In this document: positions 13,803 to 18,450 of the stretch, piece after piece
Position numbering within the stretch: position 1 is the stretch's first letter
How the letters are laid out: each line of letters opens with the position of its first letter
NCBI GenBank assembly: GCA_009702305.1
Contig: WLIH01000003.1
Coordinates: forward strand, 1 to 18,450
Reading direction: 5' to 3'
Origin: Actinomycetota bacterium
GTDB taxonomy: Bacteria; Actinomycetota; Actinomycetes; Propionibacteriales; Nocardioidaceae
Length of the DNA: 18,450 nt
The notes under the pieces: generated by a model
Database searches by the model: none
What the model saw: the letters and a program-made list of their open reading frames with translations, nothing else
Told to the model about the DNA's origin: nothing
Position numbers and translations under genes: made by a program

Positions 13803-15076
13803 CCGAGCCGAGAGGGCTGCTCGGTGACGTCGAGCTGGTCTCGCCGCGCAAGGAGTTCGCGCTCGACATCACCGGCGCGATCGCCGAACCCGCGACGATC
13901 ACCCGCACCATCGACGGTGCATCCACGCTCACCATCATCGTGGCCGACCACCAGCGCCGACTCATCACGTCGACCTACACCCAGGAACGCACCTGGGCGC
14001 GCTTCGACAGGGTGCACTACGAGGCGGTCGCGGTCGCCAAGGACGGCGACTTCCTTACCCTCACCTTCGAGGACGCGATCGCCACCAAGCTCCGTGCGAT
14101 CACCAAGCGGCTCTCGATCCCGGCCGGGTCCATCACCCGCGCCGATTTCGTCGCCCGTCTCGCCCGCGAGGCCCACGTCGACTTCGACGTCGACCCCACC
14201 CCACGGGGCAAGGTCCAGCGCGTCCTCGAGCGCTCGACCGGCGGTGAGAAGACCACCAGCTGGGATGTCGCCGGTGAGGCCGCTGAGGAGGTGCACTGGC
14301 GCCGCTTCTCCACCGGCCGCCAGCTGGTCGTCGGCTCCGATGAGTGGCTGATCGCCCGCGACCCGACCCCGCTCACGGTGCGCGAGTACACCAACGGTGT
14401 CCAGGGCATCGACTGGGAGCTCGACGTCGGCCGCAGGGTCTCCGAACTCGCTCTGGTCGCCGACCTGGCCGGGTGGGTGACCCAGCCTGGCGGCGTCGTG
14501 CTCGTCGAGGACCAGGGCCCCGCCGACGGCCGCTGGATCGTCGGTGAGATCACCCGCACCGCGACGACCACCCGCGCCGACATCAAGCTCGTCCGCGGCC
14601 GCCACGCCCTGAAGGAACCCGCCCGCGAAGGGACCGGCGACGGCGGCCGCGACGGATACGTCCCCACCCCCGACGGTGAGAGCGGCTCCGGTGCCGCCGG
14701 CACCAAGGCCCGCGAGGCGATGGTGCGCTACGCGCTCGCCCAGCGCGGCAAACCGTACGTCTACGGCGCGTCGGGGCCGGACGCGTTCGACTGCTCCGGC
14801 CTGGTCCAGGAAGCCACCCGCGCCGGCGGCCGCGTGCTCGCCAAGCCGTCCGCTTCGCAGTGGAGCTCGGTGGTGGCCGCCGGCAAGACCATTCCCGTCG
14901 CCCAAGCGCTCCGCACCCGCGGCGCGCTGCTCTTCGAGCAGACACCGGAGGTGCACCACGTGGCCATCAGCCTCGGCAACGACTCCACCATCGAAGCCAG
15001 AGGGACCGCGGACGGCGTCGGCGTCTTCGGCGGCGCGGCCTCCATCAGCTGGACCGGTGCGGGGCTGTGGCTGTGA
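13799..15076 (+). CDS. baseplate hub (gpD-like) fused to NlpC/P60 peptidoglycan hydrolase
   Basis: This 425-residue protein has two parts. Residues 1-270 have the beta-rich layout of tail hub proteins of the gpD/gp27 group: an opening like 'ITGAIAEPATITRTIDGASTLTIIV', a paired Trp/Tyr-rich region at 155-210, and WELDVGRRVSELALVADLAGWV at 206-227. A flexible Gly/Asp/Pro linker follows (275-300). Residues 303-425 are an NlpC/P60 domain: YALAQRGKPYVYGASGPDAFDCSGLV (311-336) with catalytic Cys332, then HHVAISLG (386-393) with His387, and Glu399 as the likely third residue. Such domains cut peptide bonds in peptidoglycan. Carried at the tail tip, it should open a local hole during infection. The ATG overlaps the preceding stop; the frame is open upstream but that part is not plausible. 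Confidence 0.87.
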   Translation: MTEPRGLLGDVELVSPRKEFALDITGAIAEPATITRTIDGASTLTIIVADHQRRLITSTYTQERTWARFDRVHYEAVAVAKDGDFLTLTFEDAIATKLRAITKRLSIPAGSITRADFVARLAREAHVDFDVDPTPRGKVQRVLERSTGGEKTTSWDVAGEAAEEVHWRRFSTGRQLVVGSDEWLIARDPTPLTVREYTNGVQGIDWELDVGRRVSELALVADLAGWVTQPGGVVLVEDQGPADGRWIVGEITRTATTTRADIKLVRGRHALKEPAREGTGDGGRDGYVPTPDGESGSGAAGTKAREAMVRYALAQRGKPYVYGASGPDAFDCSGLVQEATRAGGRVLAKPSASQWSSVVAAGKTIPVAQALRTRGALLFEQTPEVHHVAISLGNDSTIEARGTADGVGVFGGAASISWTGAGLWL

Positions 15077-15297
15077 CCCTCCAGGAGTTCCGCGAGCCAT
15101 CGCGCACCAAGATCACCCGCGACCCGGCCACTGCCCGGGTCGTGCGCGCCGACACCAGCGGGGTCTGGGTCGCGCTGATCGGATCCGACGTCGACACCCC
15201 GGTCGGGCCATGCCGCGGCGGAGCCGGCGCCGGCGTCGGCACCATCGTGCTGCTCGTCTACACCGCCCAGGGTCCCTGGATCGCGGCGACCGCATGA
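15073..15297 (+). CDS. very small OB-fold-like baseplate/spike protein
   Basis: The product has only 74 residues and starts at GTG 15073, overlapping the hub stop. Its middle and end (ARVVRADTSGVWVALIGS, then VGPCRGGAGAGVGTIVLLVYTAQGPWIAAT) follow the 'g.V..vd..gv.V.l.g.....vGpc......GdrVlv.f...g.wvv' pattern of the OB-fold part found in tail spike and baseplate proteins. A beta-helical needle or PAAR-like tip is missing, so it is more like an OB plug than a full spike such as Mu gp45. Position between hub and gp25-like wedge fits the spike. Assignment is from pattern and order. Confidence 0.7.
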   Translation: MTLQEFREPSRTKITRDPATARVVRADTSGVWVALIGSDVDTPVGPCRGGAGAGVGTIVLLVYTAQGPWIAATA

Positions 15298-15593
15298 CGG
15301 CCTCCTTCGCGCTGCCGCTGCAGCTCGGCAGCGGCGGCAGCTTCGCGACCCTGGCCCAGGACACCGCAGGCGAGATCGCCCAGTCCGTCGCGGTCCTGAT
15401 GTCGACCAGGCCGGGGGAGCGGCGCGCCGTCCCCGAGTACGGGCTGCCGGATCCACTCTTCGGTGGCGCCAGCGTCGACGACGTCGTCGAGGTCATCGCC
15501 GAGTGGGAGCCCCGTGCTTCCCCGGCCCTGGTCGAGAGCGTGATCACTGGCGCGACCCAGAGCATCGACATTCGACCCGGAGGAGGTGCCTGA
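15294..15593 (+). CDS. baseplate wedge protein, gp25/gpW-like
   Basis: This 99-residue protein has the size and core motif of the gp25/W family that nucleates sheath assembly on the baseplate. The segment VAVLMSTRPGERRAVPEYGLPDPLFGG (about 33-59) matches the family pattern 'il.T..Ger...peyG..l..l.f', where the Glu-Tyr-Gly portion is widely conserved. The C-terminus (SIDIRPGGGA) is shortened. It starts with ATGA overlapping the OB-fold gene and ends with TGATG into the gpJ-like gene. The order gp25, gpJ, gpI is standard for contractile tails. Confidence 0.87.
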   Translation: MTASFALPLQLGSGGSFATLAQDTAGEIAQSVAVLMSTRPGERRAVPEYGLPDPLFGGASVDDVVEVIAEWEPRASPALVESVITGATQSIDIRPGGGA

Positions 15594-16732
15594 TGCCGTA
15601 CACGCCGCCCACCCTCGAGACCGACCCGGTCGTGATCGCTGCACAGATGCTCGACGACATGGCCGTCCGGGTGCCCGGCTGGGTGCCTCACGAGGGCGCT
15701 CTCGACGTCGCGCTCATCGAGGAGTACTCCCAGGAGCTCGCGATCACCCGCGTCGCCCTGTTGGCGGCCCTGCAGACGGCGTACGCCGGGTTCGGTGAGT
15801 CCGTGCACGGGTTCCCCGTCGCGCAGGGCTCAGCTGCCACGATCCCGGTCACGATCACCGTGTCCCCGAACGGGTCCACCGTCCAGGCCGGGCTGATCCT
15901 GACCGGTCTGACCGGCGCCGGCGTCGAGGTCGCGTTCCAGATCAGTGCACCCGTGGTCGCCGTCGGCCCGACGGCGGTCGCGCTGGCCACGGCCGTGCAG
16001 ATCGGCGCCGGCTCCAACGGGGTCCCCGCCGGTGCGCTGACCGTGCAGACCGCGACCGTCAACGTCGTCTCCGCGGCCGCGGCCGCGGCCTCGGACGGCG
16101 GCACCGACCCCGAGACCATCGCCGCGTACGCCGACCGGCTCACCGACTTCCTCTCCACCCTGCGAGCCGGCGGTGTCCGCGCCGCGGACCTCGCGGCGAT
16201 CGCGCGCACCGTCACCGGTGTCGAGCGGTGCCTGGCCCTGGACCTCTACGACCCCGGCAACCCCGCGGTGCCGGCCGAGAAGACCGCGACCCTGATCCCG
16301 ATCACCGCCGCCGGCGCAGCCGTGTCCGGGCCCGTGGCTGCGGCAGTGACCGCAGCAGTCGCCGCGGTGCGCGAGATCAACTTCGTCATCAACATCCTCG
16401 CCCCGACGTTCACGGTGATCACCGTGACGTTCACCGCGACCGCCCAGGCCGGTTACGGCACCGCGGCCGTGCAGGCCGCGATCGAGTCGGCGGTGAAGTC
16501 GTGGCTCAGCCCCGCCTCCTGGGGCTCGACCCCGACCGACCCCGACGCGTGGACCAACACCTCGACCGTGCGCTACCTCGACCTCGCCGCGGTCGCACGC
16601 AACGTCGAAGGCGTCGCGTCCCTGACCGGGCTCACCCTCAACGGCGGCACCGCCGACGTCGTCATGGCCGGCCCCGGCGCCCTCCCAGCCTCTGTCGCCG
16701 GCGGCACCACGGTGACCGGGGTCGTGTCGTGA
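15593..16732 (+). CDS. baseplate wedge protein gpJ-like
   Basis: This 379-residue protein belongs to the baseplate J family, which forms the wedge ring around the hub. The start MPYTPPTLETDPVVIAAQMLDDMA is typical. GFPVAQGSAATIPVTITVSPNGSTVQAG (about 77-104) is the family's 'r..g..Atg.v.f......v..Gt.....g..f' domain, and GTDPETIAAYADRLTDFLSTLRAGGVRAADL (about 170-200) matches the conserved 'd.Es.e.yr.R......' helix preceding VERCLALDLYDPGNP. The ATG is preceded by GGAGGAGGTG and overlaps the wedge stop as TGATG; the frame is open upstream but that part is out of family. It is followed by the gpI-like gene as GTGA. Confidence 0.9.
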   Translation: MPYTPPTLETDPVVIAAQMLDDMAVRVPGWVPHEGALDVALIEEYSQELAITRVALLAALQTAYAGFGESVHGFPVAQGSAATIPVTITVSPNGSTVQAGLILTGLTGAGVEVAFQISAPVVAVGPTAVALATAVQIGAGSNGVPAGALTVQTATVNVVSAAAAAASDGGTDPETIAAYADRLTDFLSTLRAGGVRAADLAAIARTVTGVERCLALDLYDPGNPAVPAEKTATLIPITAAGAAVSGPVAAAVTAAVAAVREINFVINILAPTFTVITVTFTATAQAGYGTAAVQAAIESAVKSWLSPASWGSTPTDPDAWTNTSTVRYLDLAAVARNVEGVASLTGLTLNGGTADVVMAGPGALPASVAGGTTVTGVVS

Positions 16733-17343
16733 GCTTCGCCGACAGGGTCCTGGCCGGCCTCGGGCGCGGCATCGCCTCACGCGCCGGGCCGCTGCTGCCC
16801 GCGTTCGTGCGCGGACTCACCGACCAGACGGTCGCGACCGACGAACTGGTCACCGTCACCGACCCCACCGAGGCCATCGGCCACGCCGGCGTGTTCGACC
16901 TCGACGCGTCCCCGTTCGCGACCTACCTCGGCCAGCTGTCCGGCACCGAGGTCCCCGGCGGCCTCACGCTCGCCCAGCAACGCGACTACGTCCGTGACGC
17001 ACCCGGGCGCCGCCGCGGCACCCCCGCGGCGATGGTGGCCGCGCTGCGGCCGTTCCTGACCGGGTACAAGCGCGTCGACATCATCGAGCGCGACGGGTCG
17101 CCGTGGCGACTGCGGGTCCTGGTCTACACGGCCCAGATCGCGCCCGGTGTCACCCAGGCCCAGCTCGAGGCCGCCGCGGCGCTGCAGAAGCCCGTCGGGA
17201 ACGTGATGGTCGTCGAGCAGCGCGCGGGTGCGTCGTTCGACCACAACCGCACCCACACCACGACCTTCGACAGCCGCCTCGCGTACTTCCCGACCTTCAA
17301 CGACGCCACGAACCACCTGCCCGAGGAAGGAACGATCGCCTGA
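16729..17343 (+). CDS. tail/baseplate protein gpI-like
   Basis: The gene encodes 204 residues and directly follows the gpJ-like gene, where P2 gpI and Mu gp48 homologues lie. GLTLAQQRDYVRDAPGRRRGTPAAMVAALRPFLTGYKRVDIIER (about 77-120) resembles the family's 'R.li....l.r.rGT..av..al..f.g....v.i.e'. LRVLVYTAQIAPGVTQAQLEAAAALQKPVGNVM (126-158) matches the following 'v.v.......l..v...i...kPa...' region. The protein links the wedge to receptor-binding fibres. The C-terminus after residue 165 is polar with TFDSRLAYFPTF. GTG overlaps the previous stop, and TGATG leads to the first fibre gene. Confidence 0.8.
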   Translation: MSFADRVLAGLGRGIASRAGPLLPAFVRGLTDQTVATDELVTVTDPTEAIGHAGVFDLDASPFATYLGQLSGTEVPGGLTLAQQRDYVRDAPGRRRGTPAAMVAALRPFLTGYKRVDIIERDGSPWRLRVLVYTAQIAPGVTQAQLEAAAALQKPVGNVMVVEQRAGASFDHNRTHTTTFDSRLAYFPTFNDATNHLPEEGTIA

Positions 17344-18002
17344 TGGCGACCACCAGCAAAGCGGTCCCGTACCCCGTCGGAGGCGACTCCGACAACGTCC
17401 CGTCCTGGCTGCTGCAGCTCGCGACCTTCCTCGATGCGAACCCGGGTGTCGCGGTCATGTCGACCACCACCCGCGACGCCCTGCCCTCGGCCGGGAAGTG
17501 GAACGGGCGGATCATCCTCAACACCACCACCGGTGAGCTCGAGAAGTACTCCACCGCCACCACCGCGTGGGGACCGATCAACGACGACGCCACCCTGAAC
17601 CGGGTCCTGCTCCGTGCCCCCCAGGAGGCCGTCACCGTCAGCGCCACCGCGATGGGAGCGACGGTCACCTACGACGCCCTCACCCAGGGTGCGCTGCTGC
17701 TCACCGTGAACGCGACCGCCAACTCGACCTGGAACATCCGCGGCAACGCCACCACCACACTCGCGGCTGCGCTCGCGGTCGGCGAGTCGATCACCGTGGT
17801 GCTGATGGTCACCAACGGTGCCACGGGCTACCGGCCCACCGCGTTCCAGATCGACGGCGCCGCCATCACACCGAAGTGGGCCGGCGGCGCCGCCCCCTCG
17901 GTCGGGAGCCCCAACGCGATCGACGTCTACAGCCTCACCATCATCAAGACCGCCGCCACCCCGACGTACACCGTCCTCGGCTCGTACGGGCGGTACGCCT
18001 GA
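17343..18002 (+). CDS. tail fibre / receptor-binding tip protein
   Basis: This 219-residue protein has an N-terminal attachment-like segment (MATTSKAVPYPVGGDSDNVPSWLLQLATFLD, 1-31) that is common at the start of actinobacteriophage minor tail proteins. A short adaptor follows with WNGRIILNTTTGELEKYSTATTAWGPI (about 53-79). The C-terminal half is beta-rich and includes SITVVLMVTNGATGYRPTAFQIDGAAITPKWAGGAAPSVGSPNAIDVYSLTI (in short pieces, about 149-200), a fibre-tip pattern seen widely in tailed phages, and ends in TYTVLGSYGRYA. It follows gpI in a TGATG overlap with GAGGAAGGAA upstream. The exact receptor is unknown. Confidence 0.8.
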   Translation: MATTSKAVPYPVGGDSDNVPSWLLQLATFLDANPGVAVMSTTTRDALPSAGKWNGRIILNTTTGELEKYSTATTAWGPINDDATLNRVLLRAPQEAVTVSATAMGATVTYDALTQGALLLTVNATANSTWNIRGNATTTLAAALAVGESITVVLMVTNGATGYRPTAFQIDGAAITPKWAGGAAPSVGSPNAIDVYSLTIIKTAATPTYTVLGSYGRYA

Positions 18003-18450
18003 TGCCGATCCTGTCCACCCTCGGCGTCGGAGGCGGCATCGGCAAGGCCGTCATCTCCAGCACAACCGCGACCGTCGACTCCGTCACCCGCGCCGGGAAG
18101 AAGATCCACCCCTTCACCGGCTCCGGGTCCTTCACTGTCTCGATCGCCGGCCTCGTCGAGCTGCTTGTCATCGCCGGCGGCGGCGGCTCCGGCAACACGA
18201 TCGGCGGCGGCGGAGCCGGCGGCTATGTCGAGAGCGTGAAGAAGTACCTCCCGGCGGGCACTTATACCGTCGTGGTCGGTGCAGGCGGATCTGGCGGCAC
18301 CGCCGCCTCGACCGGTGCCAGCGACGGCAGCCCAAGCGGCGTCTTCGCCCTGATCAGCGGCGACTACGAGGCCACCGTCGCACTCGGTGGAGGCCGCGGC
18401 GCGAACCCCGGTTCCGGAGGTTCCGGAGGCTCCGGAGGCGGCGGCAGTAG
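18002..18450 (+). CDS. glycine-rich tail fibre/tip protein (partial, continues past window)
   Basis: An ATG at 18002 overlapping the previous stop (TGATG) opens a frame that is not closed at the window end; 149 codons are visible. After a lead MPILSTLGVGGGIGKAVIS, residues 38-100 match the glycine-rich tail tip domain: HPFTGSGSFTVS, LLVIAGGGGSGNTIGGGGAGGYVES, YLPAGTYTVVVGAGGSGG. Such domains fold into a glycine-rich layered structure and often lie at adhesin tips where receptor binding varies. At the edge, Ser-Gly-Gly units are coded by 9-base tandem repeats. The C-terminus is outside the window, so total length and binding domain are not known. Confidence 0.8.
   Translation, partial: MPILSTLGVGGGIGKAVISSTTATVDSVTRAGKKIHPFTGSGSFTVSIAGLVELLVIAGGGGSGNTIGGGGAGGYVESVKKYLPAGTYTVVVGAGGSGGTAASTGASDGSPSGVFALISGDYEATVALGGGRGANPGSGGSGGSGGGGS
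18410..18442. repeat. 9-base tandem repeats encoding Ser-Gly-Gly
   Basis: Successive GGTTCCGGA, GGTTCCGGA and GGCTCCGGA units follow each other in frame and continue into a GGC run at the window end. They code for Gly-Ser-Gly repeats in the fibre. Unit length is a multiple of three, so copy-number changes keep the frame. The array is cut by the window edge. Confidence 0.55.

Noticed and set aside
13742..15100. Long minus-strand open frame (about 450 codons) opposite the hub gene
   Set aside because: It mirrors the GC-rich hub gene, has no ribosome binding site or recognisable domain, and the + strand carries clear hub and NlpC/P60 motifs.
1..18450. CRISPR arrays, tRNA genes, insertion sequences or an integrase
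   Set aside because: No regular direct repeats with spacers, tRNA-like cloverleaf, transposase or recombinase motif was seen on either strand by eye.

Overview
The window is a late structural gene cassette of a contractile-tailed (myovirus-type) bacteriophage or prophage. The very high GC, the G/C-rich third codon positions, the frequent GTG starts and the character of the proteins point to a high-GC actinobacterial host. The exact host, and whether this is a free phage or a prophage, cannot be told: no integrase, repressor, attachment site or bacterial flank is visible.

Layout on the + strand: the last codons of an upstream gene, probably the small terminase (1-105); large terminase (86-1651); portal (2120-3388); a ClpP-type prohead protease fused to a scaffold-like C-terminus with a convincing internal start (3385-4746, nested 4276-4746); head decoration protein (4750-5121); major capsid protein (5139-6050); four small head or neck genes (6034-8059), the last a gpG-like tail completion protein; a probable tail terminator (8056-8616); tail sheath (8616-9734); tail tube (9734-10141); tail assembly chaperones joined by a -1 frameshift (10141-10916); tape measure (10948-13323); baseplate genes (13320-17343), namely a hub adaptor, a hub fused to an NlpC/P60 hydrolase, a small OB-fold-like protein, a gp25/W-like wedge, a gpJ-like wedge and a gpI-like protein; then two fibre or tip genes (17343 to the window end), the second cut off by the edge. 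Most junctions are ATGA, GTGA or TGATG overlaps, so this is one translationally coupled operon. The portal, protease, capsid and tail-completion proteins recall the Mu-type head plan, while the terminase recalls actinobacteriophage enzymes.

One interval does not belong to the structural programme. Between terL and portal, on the opposite strand, lies a two-gene cassette (2044 down to 1609). It encodes an unrecognised 79-residue protein followed one base later by a 64-residue ribbon-helix-helix protein. The first gene has a strong ribosome binding site, and a perfect 14-bp palindrome lies just upstream, where an operator would be expected. It looks like a moron: an independently regulated accessory insertion that opposes late transcription.

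The best-supported unusual features are this antisense cassette and its palindrome, the nested scaffold start in the protease gene, the G GGA AAC slippery site followed by a 15-bp hairpin, and the hub-peptidase fusion. No RNA genes, CRISPR arrays or insertion sequences were seen.
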